Positions 7,501 through 16,970 of a stretch of DNA of 64,000 nt are shown here, one piece after another. The position numbers and the translations under genes were made by a program. Position 1 is the first letter of the stretch; every line of letters starts with the position of its first letter. The DNA comes from Mesorhizobium sp. L-2-11 (GTDB taxonomy: Bacteria; Pseudomonadota; Alphaproteobacteria; Rhizobiales; Rhizobiaceae). The stretch lies in assembly GCF_016756595.1 (NCBI RefSeq), contig NZ_AP023257.1, positions 4,542,001 to 4,606,000 of the forward strand, written 5' to 3'. The notes beneath the pieces were generated by a model. It ran no database searches, had not been told where the DNA came from, and saw only the letters and a list, made by a program, of their open reading frames with translations.

Positions 7501-8550
7501 TCAAAGGCGATTGCGAATGAGCATGGTGACCACGAAGAAAGCGCCGACCGAACTGGTGATGATGCCGATCGGCAGTTCCTGCGGCGGCAGCAGCGTGCGC
7601 GCCAGAAGGTCACTGGCAAGCAGCAGCACCGCTCCGAACAGGGCGCAGCTTGCAATCAGGCGCAGATGTAACGGGCCGGCCAGGGACCTGGACAGATGCG
7701 GGATCATCAGCCCGACGAAACCTATGACACCTGCGACCGAGACCAGGATCGCCGTTGAGAAGGCAGCGACGAGAAACGCCGTCCTGCGCATCCGCACAAC
7801 CGGCACGCCGAGGCTTTCGGCAGCATTCTCGCCGGCCAGGAAAGCGTCGAGCTTGCGATGGTTCCACAGCGCATAGGCAAGAATGGTGCCCGCGCCAAGA
7901 GCAGCCAGCCCGACATTGTCCCATCGCGCCAGGCCGAGCCCGCCCATCGTCCAGAACAATACCGAGTGAGCGGCGCGCTGGTCTCCGGCGAAGACGAGAT
8001 AGTTGGTCAGGGCGATGAACATGAAAGAGACGGCAAGCCCGGCCAGTATCAGCCGTTCGGGTCCTTGCCCCCTCACCCGCGAAACCAGCAACAGCACGAT
8101 GCCGGCCGCCAATATGCCGCCGGTGAAGGCGGCAACCGGCAACGTCCAGATGCCGAAATGATCACCAAAAATGGTGATGACGGAAACAGCACCCGCCGCG
8201 GCGCCCGAGGACAGGCCGAACAGGAACGGATCGGCGAGGTCGTTGCGCGTTACCGTCTGCAACAGCGTGCCGATGACGCCCAGCCCGGCGCCGACACAGA
8301 TCGCCATGATCGTGCGTGGCAGCCTGAGATCCACGACGATCTTGGCAACCGGGATCTTGGCAACCGGGATATTGCCGACCGGGCCGGGCACGAGGTTTCC
8401 GTCCAGTCCGGCCGCATGTCCGAGCGCAGCAATCACGTCGCTCAACGCTATGACCGTCGATCCATAGGCGATCGACAGCAAAGCAAGAGCGGCGATCGCT
8501 GCTGCCCCTGCTGCCATGGCCAATTCGAATGCCCTGTGGCGCAAGCTCAA
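7501..8550 (-). CDS. btuC: FecCD/BtuC-type ABC transporter permease, probable cobalamin transport
   Basis: A 330-350 residue inner-membrane permease with about nine to ten hydrophobic segments and the FecCD signatures: LRLPRTIMA near the N-terminus, GTLLQTVTRNDLADPFLFG, and the cytoplasmic coupling region GFVGLMIPH. This is the usual length for BtuC/FhuB-half proteins. The TTG at 8550 overlaps the stop of the binding-protein gene, which suggests translational coupling; ATG at 8517 is the alternative. It is the last gene of a three-gene operon behind a cobalamin riboswitch, which is the main reason for preferring vitamin B12 (or a corrinoid) over an iron chelate. A tandem repeat IPVAKIPVAKI is visible after the first membrane segment. 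Confidence 0.82.
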   Translation of the reverse strand: MSLRHRAFELAMAAGAAAIAALALLSIAYGSTVIALSDVIAALGHAAGLDGNLVPGPVGNIPVAKIPVAKIVVDLRLPRTIMAICVGAGLGVIGTLLQTVTRNDLADPFLFGLSSGAAAGAVSVITIFGDHFGIWTLPVAAFTGGILAAGIVLLLVSRVRGQGPERLILAGLAVSFMFIALTNYLVFAGDQRAAHSVLFWTMGGLGLARWDNVGLAALGAGTILAYALWNHRKLDAFLAGENAAESLGVPVVRMRRTAFLVAAFSTAILVSVAGVIGFVGLMIPHLSRSLAGPLHLRLIASCALFGAVLLLASDLLARTLLPPQELPIGIITSSVGAFFVVTMLIRNRL

Positions 8551-9494
8551 AAGGCTTCCGGGTGCATCGCCCTGGCGATCTTGGCGATCGCCTCGATGTT
8601 GGCTGGTCCAGGCGTCAGCTCGGCATAGCGGAGCGCGACGAAGCGCTCGTTCCTGACCGCATCGGTCTCCTTCATCGCCGGATGGACCTTGAGGAGTTCG
8701 AGCAGTTTCCTGTAGCCGCCGCCGTCCTGATAATCGAGCAGGATCAGGAACTGCGGATTGCGGGAAGCGACCGTTTCCCAATCCGTATTGCCCCAGCTCG
8801 TCTGCATGTCGGCCATGATGTTGTCGCCGCCGGCAGCGGCGATCATGGCGTTGGGGATCGCGAACTTGCCGGATGTGAACGGTTTGTCTTCGCCGGAATC
8901 GTAGAGAAACACCCGCGTTCCCTCGCGGTCGCCAATCTTCGCCATGATTTCGGCGAGCTGCGTTTTCCAGCCCGAAACAAGTTTTTTCGCCTCGGCTTCC
9001 TTGCCGAAAATCTTGCCCAGCTTTTCGATGTCGCCATACAGCAGGTCCATCGAAGCGGCGGGGCGGTTGGTGTCGAGATGGACGCAGCTTTCCGTCAGCA
9101 CCAGCGTCTTGATGCCGTGCGGGGCCAGCGTATCGGGCGTCACCTCGCCGCCCGGCTTCATGCCGTAGTACCAGCCGGCGAAAAAGAAATCGGGCTCGAC
9201 AGCGACGAGATTTTCGAGCGTCGGATACTTTGGCGCAAGTTCCGGGATCGCGCCCTGCTCGGCCTTGAATTCCGGACCGACCTTGTACCATCCGGTGATG
9301 CCGGTCAGGCCGACGATCGACGGTTGCAGCCCCAGCGCGAAGGCCATCTCGGCCATGTTCATATCCTGGATGACGGCGCGCTTCGGCGCGGCGTCGAACG
9401 TCAGCGGCGTGCCGCAGCTGTCGACCGTTACCGGGAAAGCGAAGGCGGTCTGGGCAAGCAGGAGGGAGGTAAAAGACAGTGCCAGGCGTTTCAC
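8547..9494 (-). CDS. btuF: Periplasmic binding protein of the cobalamin-type ABC transporter
   Basis: A 315-residue protein with an N-terminal signal peptide (basic start, hydrophobic core, cleavage near TAFA) and the two-lobed FecB/BtuF fold. Visible family marks are VIQDMNMAEMAFALG, in place of the usual SLAPSITEILFALG, then VAVEPDFFFAGW and the TPGPANIEAIAKIA end. Its ATG overlaps the end of the ATPase gene by four bases and its stop overlaps the permease start, so the three are one translationally coupled operon. The riboswitch upstream points to cobalamin as cargo; the fold alone would also fit iron chelates. Confidence 0.82.
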   Translation of the reverse strand: MKRLALSFTSLLLAQTAFAFPVTVDSCGTPLTFDAAPKRAVIQDMNMAEMAFALGLQPSIVGLTGITGWYKVGPEFKAEQGAIPELAPKYPTLENLVAVEPDFFFAGWYYGMKPGGEVTPDTLAPHGIKTLVLTESCVHLDTNRPAASMDLLYGDIEKLGKIFGKEAEAKKLVSGWKTQLAEIMAKIGDREGTRVFLYDSGEDKPFTSGKFAIPNAMIAAAGGDNIMADMQTSWGNTDWETVASRNPQFLILLDYQDGGGYRKLLELLKVHPAMKETDAVRNERFVALRYAELTPGPANIEAIAKIARAMHPEAF

Positions 9495-10303
9495 GAATGC
9501 TGCTCCTTGGTTAAATCAGGGAAGGCACGGTTTGGAACGTCGAACACCGTGAGTTCGCGGTCTTCGGTCGGATGGCGCAGCCGAAGCACGTCGACGCCGA
9601 AAATCTCGCGGATCAACTGCTTGGTCAGCGCCTCGCGCGGACCGGCGAACGCCTGCAGGCGGGCAGCGTTCATCACCGCGACCCTGGTGGCAAATGGCGT
9701 GACCAGCGACAGATCATGCAGCACCGCCACGACGGTCATGCCAAACTGCGATACGAGTTCAAGAAGTTCGCTGCGGGCGCGCGGATCGAGATGATTGGTC
9801 GGTTCGTCGAGGAACAGGATTTTGGGCTCCTGGGCGATGGCGCGCGCCAGTTGGGCGCGTTGCCGCTCACCACCGGACAGCGAGCCGATCGTGCGGCCGA
9901 GCAGCGGCAGCAGGCCGGTTCTGCGAAGCGCTTCGGCGACGATGTCGCGTTGCTCGCTTCTGCGTCGCAAGCCGGCATGCGGGACCCGCCCAAGCCCGAC
10001 ATAATCGATTACGGCAAGCCGCGGATCAGGCTGATCGGTCTGGCCGACGACAGCCATGTGCAGAGCCCGCTCGGCGGCCGAGAACGTCTCCAGCCGGCGC
10101 CCGCCAAACCTCACATCTCCCGCGCTTGGCCGCAGCGTACCGCACAGCATGCGCAGCAGCGTCGTCTTGCCGGCGCCGTTTGGGCCGATGATGGCGAGGC
10201 GGTCGCCCGCCGCCACCGAAAGGCTGACCGCACTGACCAGGCGCTGGCCATTCGCCGTCGCGTTCAGTTCACGCGCTTCAAGAAGAGGCTGGGAGGCGTC
10301 CAC
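9491..10303 (-). CDS. btuD: ABC transporter ATP-binding protein, cobalamin-type
   Basis: A 270-residue ATPase with Walker A GPNGAGKTT, Q-loop VVGQTDQPD, signature LSGGERQRAQLA, Walker B ILFLDEPTNHLD and the switch His in VLHDLS. The organisation is that of FepC/BtuD/HmuV subunits. GTG at 10303 gives a normal N-terminus; another GTG lies nine bases upstream. It is the first gene behind the cobalamin riboswitch, with a leader of about 100 bases, and is coupled to the binding-protein gene through an ATGA overlap. Confidence 0.85.
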   Translation of the reverse strand: MDASQPLLEARELNATANGQRLVSAVSLSVAAGDRLAIIGPNGAGKTTLLRMLCGTLRPSAGDVRFGGRRLETFSAAERALHMAVVGQTDQPDPRLAVIDYVGLGRVPHAGLRRRSEQRDIVAEALRRTGLLPLLGRTIGSLSGGERQRAQLARAIAQEPKILFLDEPTNHLDPRARSELLELVSQFGMTVVAVLHDLSLVTPFATRVAVMNAARLQAFAGPREALTKQLIREIFGVDVLRLRHPTEDRELTVFDVPNRAFPDLTKEQHS

Positions 10304-10399
10304 TTACCGTCACTTTCTCCAATGGCGACGGAAGGAAGCGAACCGGCCGACAAACCGATGTCCACGTCTCCTCCCGGCACACCCCGTCCGGTCAACTCA

Positions 10400-10590
10400 T
10401 GCTGATGGCAGGTCTCCTGGCTCGCGGGTCCTTGCGCCATCCAGCCTTCCCAGCCTTGCCGGCCAGTGGCATTTCGGATTTTGCTCGCCGCTTACAGTTG
10501 CGGGGGCAGCCACGGCCTCCATCCGAAGATCTCACCGTGTTCCCTTTTCACCCCTTGCCTTTCGACTCGGGGACCATCACCTTTCCACCG
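10400..10590 (-). promoter_or_regulatory. Cobalamin (vitamin B12) riboswitch
   Basis: On the reverse strand the region shows the standard conserved blocks in order: GGGAACACGGTG, the GGCTGCCCCCGCAACTGTAAG core, ATGCCACTG, GGGAAGGCTGG and the B12 box AGCCAGGAGACCTGCC. This arrangement is diagnostic for the class that binds adenosylcobalamin or relatives. It lies about 100 bases upstream of the ATPase gene of the three-gene transporter, so B12 sufficiency should turn that operon off. Confidence 0.95.
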
Positions 10591-10973
10591 TAGATTTCCG
10601 CCGACCGCGTCGCAATGGTTTTGATTGGGCTCGCACCATGATGCGCGGTCGTTCGCATATGTAATGATATTACATATCAAGCGCTACTCTCTGCTGTCAA
10701 CACCGGCATACCTGTGCTCCGGTTTTTCCCGGATGCCCAATTCAACGACCTTTCAATGGACCAGCGTGGAAGAGGTCGGTCGCCAAAACATCGGAAAATT
10801 TTCAGAATCCGATCGGGATTTCAGCGTCCAAAAAGCCGAATGAAAGCGTGCTGGTGAACGGGCCAATTGACCCCATGTTTTCGCGCCAGGGCGCCCGGCC
10901 CGTCTCCAGTCAAGGATCATTGCCGGCTGTCGCGCCCGTTCCGGCGCCGGCCGCAACATGGATAGGAGACAAC
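10591..10973. other. Intergenic region between riboswitch and efflux operon
   Basis: This holds the promoter of the riboswitch operon (reverse) and the promoter of the efflux operon (forward). The open frame continues upstream of 10974 to 10848, but that part shows no signal sequence and lies before the AGGAGA ribosome binding site, so it is treated as non-coding. No clear operator was identified by eye. Confidence 0.4.
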
Positions 10974-12107
10974 ATGACTGCCGCATTCCACAGCAGGTTG
11001 AAACATGGCCTCGTCGGCGTATCGATCGCGGCGCTCGGCTGCGCCGCTGCCGTCACCTGGTACGCCGCCAAGGGCGAGGCCGCGACTGCAAAGCCGGATG
11101 TGCCGGAAGCGAAGCTGGTCAAGGCCGTGACGGTGAAGCCGGAACCGCAGGCAGACAGTCGCATCGCCATCGGCGAAATCCGCCCACAGCGCGAAAGCGA
11201 CCTCGGGTTCCGGCTCTCCGGCAAGCTCGTGCAGCGCACGGCAGCAGTAGGCCAGATGGTCAGGAAAGGCGAAGTGCTCGCCCGGATCGAGGACCAGGAT
11301 TATCGCAACCGCTTGCGTAGCGCCGAGGCCGATGTCGCGGCGGCGCAGGCCGTGCTGGTCGAGGCGAGTGCCGCAGAGGTCCGCCTCGGAGCACTGCTTG
11401 CCAAAGGCTTCACGACGCGCGCCAGCTATGATGCGACGTTGAAGAACCTCCGCTCGGCGCAAGCCAAGCTGGACTCGGCAAAGATTGGCTTGGAGATGGC
11501 CAGGGATCAGCTCGCCTATACCGAACTGCACGCGGATTTCGACGGCGTGGTGACGGCGACTGGCGCTGAGGAAGGCCAGCTCGTCAATGTCGGGCAGATG
11601 GTCGTGCGCATCGCCGATCCGCAAGCCCGCGACGCCGTCTTCTCGATCGCCGAGGCAGCTTTCTCGAATGGCCGCAGGGCCGGGCATCCGCCGGAGATCA
11701 TTGTCTCGCTGCTCAGCAACCCGGCGATCTCGACATCCGGCGTCATCCGCGAGGTGTCGCCGGTGGCCGATGCCGCTACCCGCACCTTCCAGGTGAAGGT
11801 TTCGCTGCGCAACGCCCCGGATGAAATGCGCTTTGGCAGCAGCGTCGCGGGCCGTGTCAACGAATCCAGCGCGCCTGTCGTGATGCTGCCGGGAAGTGCG
11901 CTGTTCGACAAGGACGGCAAGCCGGCCGTCTGGATTGTGAGCGCTTCGTCGGCGGTCGAGCTGAAGCCAGTCGTCATTGCCCGTTACGAGACCGAGCGGG
12001 TCGTCGTCAGCAGCGGCCTGGCCGAAGGCGACGTCGTCGTAACCGCCGGCATCAACCGGCTGCGCGAACACGAAAAGGTTCGCATTGCTGCAGGAGAAGC
12101 CAGATGA
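10974..12107 (+). CDS. RND efflux pump periplasmic adaptor (membrane fusion protein)
   Basis: ATG at 10974 follows AGGAGA at a good distance and starts a protein with an N-terminal hydrophobic anchor. The order of domains fits HlyD/AcrA adaptors: a first lipoyl half (GKLVQRTAAVGQMVRKGEVLARIED), a coiled-coil hairpin of about 70 residues, the second lipoyl half (DFDGVVTATGAEEGQLVNVGQ), a beta-barrel and a membrane-proximal domain. It bridges an RND pump to an outer-membrane channel; no channel gene is in this operon. Its stop overlaps the ATG of the FAD monooxygenase gene (ATGA), and the pump gene follows that. Confidence 0.9.
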   Translation: MTAAFHSRLKHGLVGVSIAALGCAAAVTWYAAKGEAATAKPDVPEAKLVKAVTVKPEPQADSRIAIGEIRPQRESDLGFRLSGKLVQRTAAVGQMVRKGEVLARIEDQDYRNRLRSAEADVAAAQAVLVEASAAEVRLGALLAKGFTTRASYDATLKNLRSAQAKLDSAKIGLEMARDQLAYTELHADFDGVVTATGAEEGQLVNVGQMVVRIADPQARDAVFSIAEAAFSNGRRAGHPPEIIVSLLSNPAISTSGVIREVSPVADAATRTFQVKVSLRNAPDEMRFGSSVAGRVNESSAPVVMLPGSALFDKDGKPAVWIVSASSAVELKPVVIARYETERVVVSSGLAEGDVVVTAGINRLREHEKVRIAAGEAR

Positions 12108-13678
12108 GCCCGTCACAAACGAAAGTGCTGATTGCCGGCGCCGGACCAACCGGGCTGACGCTTGCCCTCTGGCTCACCCGTCTCGGCGTGCCGGTCCGCA
12201 TCTTCGACAAGGCCGCAGGTCCGGGCGAGACATCGCGCGCGCTCGCCGTCCAGGCCCGCACGCTCGAGTTCCACCGCCAGATCGGCATCGTCGAGGACGT
12301 GCTTGCCGCCGGCGTGCGGCTGGAGCAACTCACCGTGCGCACGCCGGCCGGCATCGCCGCAAGGCTGCCGCTCTCCGACTTCGGCCGCGGCATCAGCCCG
12401 TACTCCTTCGCATTCGCGCTGCCGCAAGACATTCACGAGCGCATCCTGATCACGCATCTCGAGCGCGCCGGGGTTCGGGTCGAGCGCAACACCGAACTGG
12501 TCGCCTTCGAGGACAGGACCAGTTCGGTTGTCGCCACATTGCGCAGTGGCGGTGTGACCGAGACAGTCTGTACCGCCTATCTCGTCGGTTGCGACGGCGC
12601 TCGCAGCACCGTGCGGCATGGGCTAAATATCGGCTTCCCGGGTGGTACTTACGAACAGGCCTTCTACGTCGCCGACGTGACGGGCAGCGGCGCGGTCACC
12701 CGCAACGGCATGGACACCACGGTCAGCGCTTACGGTTTCGCGATCGCCATGCCGGTCAGGCAATCCGGTTCACTGCGTCTGATCGGCATCGTGCCGAAGG
12801 CGCATGAAGCCGATGAGACGATCACCTTCGAGGCAATCCGCGCCGATGTCGAGCGCGACACCGGCATCAAGGTCAACGAAGTCAACTGGTTCTCGACCTA
12901 CCGCGTCCACCACCGCGTTGCCGAACGCTTCCGCGTCGGCCGCGTGTTCCTCTGCGGCGATGCCGGCCACATCCACAGCCCGGCCGGCGGCCAGGGCATG
13001 AACACCGGCATGGGCGATGCGGTCAACCTGGGCTGGAAGCTCGCTGCCGTGGTTCAAGGCCGTGCCGATCAACGCCTGCTAGACAGCTACGAGCCGGAGC
13101 GCATCGCCTTTGCCCGGAAGTTGATCGAGAGCACCGACACGGCGTTCCGCTTCATCACCAGCCGCTCGCGCCTGGTCGGCCTGTTTCGCCGCTATCTGAT
13201 GCCAAAGATCCTGAACGTCCTGTTGCACACGTCGTTCGGCTCGCGCGCCTTCTTCGGCCTGATCTCGCAGGCCGCGATCCAGTACCGTTCCGGGCCGATC
13301 AGTTCAGGAACGGCCGGGAAAATCAGCGGCGGCGACCGCCTGCCCTATGTCCTCACCGCCAGCGGCAACAATTTCGAGCCGCTGCGCTCGCTGGACTGGC
13401 AGGTGCATGTCTATGGCGCGGCGAATGCCGAGTTCCGGGCGATGCTGGCTCCGACCGGCATCCCGATCCACAGCTTCGCCTGGTCCGACATGGCCAAAGC
13501 TACGGGCCTGCATCGCGACGGTGCCTATCTGGTGCGGCCCGACGGCCATGTCGCGCTGGCCTCGCCGGTGCAGGAGGCAGCAGCGTTCCAGCGCTATCTA
13601 GCAGCGCTCTCGCTCCGGCCGAGGCTGGCCGAGCGCGCGCCCTACCGGGTTGCAGGCACCATGCACAGCCTGGCCTGA
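12104..13678 (+). CDS. FAD-dependent aromatic monooxygenase (PheA/TfdB group)
   Basis: A 524-residue class A flavoprotein monooxygenase. The N-terminal dinucleotide fold carries GAGPTGLTLAL, the mid-protein DG motif VGCDGARSTVR contacts both FAD and NADPH, and LCGDAGHIHSPAGGQGMNTG binds FAD. The C-terminal thioredoxin-like domain is present, which places it with phenol/polyketide hydroxylases and with drug-modifying enzymes such as the rifampicin monooxygenases rather than with short salicylate hydroxylases. It is translationally coupled to the adaptor gene and followed by the pump gene, so its substrate is probably also handled by the pump. Substrate unknown. Confidence 0.88.
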   Translation: MSPSQTKVLIAGAGPTGLTLALWLTRLGVPVRIFDKAAGPGETSRALAVQARTLEFHRQIGIVEDVLAAGVRLEQLTVRTPAGIAARLPLSDFGRGISPYSFAFALPQDIHERILITHLERAGVRVERNTELVAFEDRTSSVVATLRSGGVTETVCTAYLVGCDGARSTVRHGLNIGFPGGTYEQAFYVADVTGSGAVTRNGMDTTVSAYGFAIAMPVRQSGSLRLIGIVPKAHEADETITFEAIRADVERDTGIKVNEVNWFSTYRVHHRVAERFRVGRVFLCGDAGHIHSPAGGQGMNTGMGDAVNLGWKLAAVVQGRADQRLLDSYEPERIAFARKLIESTDTAFRFITSRSRLVGLFRRYLMPKILNVLLHTSFGSRAFFGLISQAAIQYRSGPISSGTAGKISGGDRLPYVLTASGNNFEPLRSLDWQVHVYGAANAEFRAMLAPTGIPIHSFAWSDMAKATGLHRDGAYLVRPDGHVALASPVQEAAAFQRYLAALSLRPRLAERAPYRVAGTMHSLA

Positions 13679-13793
13679 CAGTTGCTGCGCCCGCCGACCC
13701 GCGGGCGCAGCACCGACCGACCTTCAACAGCACAACGTAGCCGGCGTCGGCCGGCCGCGCGCCAGACTGCGCGCGACATCAAGGAGTTGCATC

Positions 13794-16700
13794 ATGACCA
13801 GATTCAACCTTTCCGAATGGGCGCTGCGCCACAAGAGCTTCGTCATCTACCTGATGATCGCGGCCGCGCTCGCCGGCATGTTCGCCTATACGGGCCTCGG
13901 CCGCGAAGAGGACCCGCCCTTCACCATCAAGACCATGGTGGTCAAGACTTTATGGCCGGGCGCCACGACCAGCGACACGGTCGAACAGATCACCGACCGC
14001 ATCGAGAAAAAGCTCGAGGAGCTTCCCAACCTCGACTACGTCAAGAGCTACACCAAGCCCGGCGAATCCGTGGTCTTCGTCAACCTGAAGGACACGGTGA
14101 CGGCCGATCAGGTGCAGCCGCTCTGGTACCAGGTGCGCAAGAAGCTCGACGATATCAAATCGACGATGCCTTCAGGCGTCCAAGGCCCCTTCTACAATGA
14201 CGAGTTCGGCGACACCTATTCGCTTATCTACGCGCTCACCTCCGACGGCATCAGCCATCGTGAGCTGAAGGACCTGGCCAGCAGCCTGCGCGCCGGGCTG
14301 CTGACGGTGCCCGACGTCGCCAAGGTCGAGTTGATCGGCCAGCAGGACGAGAAGATCTATCTCGAATTCTCGACGCAGAAGGTCGCCGCACTCGGGCTCG
14401 ACGTCGGCACGCTGTCGCAGGCGCTGCAGGCGCAGAACGCGCTGACCCCGAGCGGCACGGTCGATGCCGGCCCCGAACGCATCGCCATCCGGGTCTCCGG
14501 CAGCTTCACCTCCGAGGAGAGCCTGAAGGCGATCAACTTCTATGCCAACGGCCACTATTTCAGGCTGGGTGATATTGCCGAGGTCAGGCGCGCCTATTCC
14601 GACCCGCCACAGCCGATGTTCCGCTTCAACGGCAAGCCGGCTCTCGGCATCGCCATCTCGATGACATCAGGCGGCGACGCGCTTGCGCTCGGCGAGAACG
14701 TCAAGGAAAAAATGCACGAGATGGCGGCCGAGCTGCCGCTCGGCGTCGAGCTCGGCCTGGTCGCCGACCAGTCGCATGTGGTCGAAGAATCCGTCGGCGA
14801 GTTCACCAAGAGCCTTGGCGAAGCCATCGCCATCGTGCTCGCCGTCAGCTTCCTGGCGCTCGGCTGGCGTCCAGGCATCGTGGTGGCCGTCGCCATCCCA
14901 CTGGTGCTGGCGATCACCTTCGTCACGATGGAGTATTTCGGCATCTCGCTGCAGCGCATCTCGCTCGGCGCGCTGATCATCGCTCTCGGCCTTCTGGTCG
15001 ACGACGCCATGATCGCGGTCGAGATGATGATTTCCAAAATGGAGGAAGGCTACGACCGGATCTCGGCCGCCACCTATGCCTACACCTCGACCGCTTTCCC
15101 GATGCTCACCGGCACGCTGGTGACGATTGCCGGCTTCGTGCCGGTCGGCTTCGCCAAGAGTGGCGCCGGCGAATACTGCTTCTCGCTGTTCGCGGTCGTT
15201 GGCATAGCGCTGATCGTTTCCTGGGTCGTCGCGGTGCTGTTCACGCCACTGACCGGCGTCGTCCTGCTGCCCGAGCGCATCAAGGGTCATGGCAGCTACA
15301 AGCCGTCGCGCCTGGCGCGCGGCTTCCGCGTGCTGCTCGAAACGGCAATGCGGGCGAAGTGGCTGGTACTGTCGGCGACCGCCGGGCTGTTCGCGCTCTC
15401 GGTCGTGGCCATGGGCTTTGTCGGTCAGGAGTTCTTCCCGAAATCCGACCGGCCCGAAATCATGGTCGATCTCACCTTGCCGCAGACGGCGTCGATCAAG
15501 GCGACCGACGAGGTCGTGGGCCGCGTCGAGAAGCTGCTCGCCGCCGATCCCGACATCGAGCACTGGAGCTTCTATGTCGGCCAGGGCGCGGTCCGCTTCT
15601 ACCTGCCGCTCGACGCGCAGCTCGCCAACGACTTCTTCGCCCAGGCGGTGGTCGTGACCAAGGGCCACGCCGTGCGCCAGGCCGTGATCGATCGGCTGGA
15701 AAAGTCGCTGTCCAGCGGCTTCGACAACGTCATGACCCGTGTCACGCCGCTCGAACTCGGACCGCCAGTCGGCTGGCCGTTGAAGTTCCGCGTCAGCGGA
15801 CCGGATCCGGACAAGACGCGCAGCCTGGCACAGCAGTTCGCACAGGTCCTGGGCAGCAATGGTGCCGTGCGCAATATCAACTACGACTGGAACGAGCCTG
15901 CCAAGGTCATCAAGGTCGAGGTCGACCAGGACAGGGCGCGCGCGCTGGGCATCTCCTCACAGCAGCTTGCCGACACGATTAATTCGATCCTGTCGGGGTC
16001 GAAAATCACGCAGATGCGCGACGATACCTACCTGGTCGACATCGTAGCCCGTGCCGTGCAATCGGAACGCGCCGACATCGACACGCTGCGCACGCTGACG
16101 GTCAGCGCTTCGGGCGGACGCCGCGTGCCGCTCGACCAGGTCGCCTCGTTCTCCTATCAGACCGAGGCACCGCTGATCTGGCGCCGAGGCCGCCTGCCGA
16201 CAGTGACCGTGCAGGCCGACGTCGTGCCGGGCGCCGATCCGGCCTCCGTGGTGCGCAAGCTCGACAGCGCGATCGCTGCCTTCAAGGCGGAACTGCCGGC
16301 CCGCTACAGCGTCGAACAGGGCGGCGTCATGGAGGACAGCGCCAAAGCGCAAGCGAGCATCTTCGTCGTCTTCCCGCTGATGCTGTTCATCATGATAACC
16401 GTGCTGATGATCCAGCTGATGAGCTTCCAGCGCCTGGTGCTGGTGCTGCTCACCGCTCCGCTGGCGCTGATCGGCGTTGCTGCCGCGCTGCTGATGTCGG
16501 GAGCACCGATGGGCTTCGTCGCCATTCTCGGCGTCATGTCGCTGATCGGCATGGTGATCCGCAACTCGGTCATCCTGATCGCGCAGATCGACCAGCACAT
16601 CGCCTCGGGCGAAGAGCCGTGGTCGGCGGTGATCAGCGCCACCGCGCATCGGCTGCGGCCGATCCTGCTGACGGCAGCCGCGGCCATCCTCGGCATGATC

Positions 16701-16889
16701 CCGATCGCACCGACGGTGTTCTGGGGCCCGATGGCCTATGCGGTGATGGGCGGCCTGATGGTGGCGACCGCGCTGACGTTGATCTTTCTGCCGACCCTCT
16801 ACGTCGCCTGGTTCGGCATCAAGGCACCGGCGGAGTCGGCGGCTGAGCCCATCGAGTCCGTCGCCGAACCGCAGCCGCTGGCCGCTTAA
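13794..16889 (+). CDS. RND family efflux pump, inner-membrane transporter
   Basis: ATG at 13794 follows AAGGAG and gives a 1031-residue protein of normal RND length. Visible are the first membrane helix, two large periplasmic loops, the proton-relay pair in TM4 (GLLVDDAMIAVEM) and the second membrane block after about residue 860. The sequence resembles the MexK/AcrB-like HAE1 group. The frame is open 48 codons further upstream, but those codons overlap the end of the monooxygenase gene and have no homology. It forms an operon with the adaptor and monooxygenase genes upstream and probably with the two small genes downstream. Confidence 0.93.
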   Translation: MTRFNLSEWALRHKSFVIYLMIAAALAGMFAYTGLGREEDPPFTIKTMVVKTLWPGATTSDTVEQITDRIEKKLEELPNLDYVKSYTKPGESVVFVNLKDTVTADQVQPLWYQVRKKLDDIKSTMPSGVQGPFYNDEFGDTYSLIYALTSDGISHRELKDLASSLRAGLLTVPDVAKVELIGQQDEKIYLEFSTQKVAALGLDVGTLSQALQAQNALTPSGTVDAGPERIAIRVSGSFTSEESLKAINFYANGHYFRLGDIAEVRRAYSDPPQPMFRFNGKPALGIAISMTSGGDALALGENVKEKMHEMAAELPLGVELGLVADQSHVVEESVGEFTKSLGEAIAIVLAVSFLALGWRPGIVVAVAIPLVLAITFVTMEYFGISLQRISLGALIIALGLLVDDAMIAVEMMISKMEEGYDRISAATYAYTSTAFPMLTGTLVTIAGFVPVGFAKSGAGEYCFSLFAVVGIALIVSWVVAVLFTPLTGVVLLPERIKGHGSYKPSRLARGFRVLLETAMRAKWLVLSATAGLFALSVVAMGFVGQEFFPKSDRPEIMVDLTLPQTASIKATDEVVGRVEKLLAADPDIEHWSFYVGQGAVRFYLPLDAQLANDFFAQAVVVTKGHAVRQAVIDRLEKSLSSGFDNVMTRVTPLELGPPVGWPLKFRVSGPDPDKTRSLAQQFAQVLGSNGAVRNINYDWNEPAKVIKVEVDQDRARALGISSQQLADTINSILSGSKITQMRDDTYLVDIVARAVQSERADIDTLRTLTVSASGGRRVPLDQVASFSYQTEAPLIWRRGRLPTVTVQADVVPGADPASVVRKLDSAIAAFKAELPARYSVEQGGVMEDSAKAQASIFVVFPLMLFIMITVLMIQLMSFQRLVLVLLTAPLALIGVAAALLMSGAPMGFVAILGVMSLIGMVIRNSVILIAQIDQHIASGEEPWSAVISATAHRLRPILLTAAAAILGMIPIAPTVFWGPMAYAVMGGLMVATALTLIFLPTLYVAWFGIKAPAESAAEPIESVAEPQPLAA

Positions 16890-16970
16890 AGGCGACCCTT
16901 CCCAACAAACGCCACGGCGGCGGAACCGCCGTGGCAGCCGCTCGCAAGATTTAAACTGAAAGGACCGAAC

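Noticed and set aside
7501..9291. A single 596-codon reverse frame
   Set aside because: Only the part after 8550 encodes the permease; the upstream part is out of phase with the binding-protein gene, which has signal peptide and full homology in its own frame.
14667..15668. Long reverse-strand frame opposite the RND pump gene
   Set aside because: Composition is the antisense pattern of a GC-rich gene (runs of Arg, Asp, His, Gln) with no domain; the pump on the forward strand is certain.
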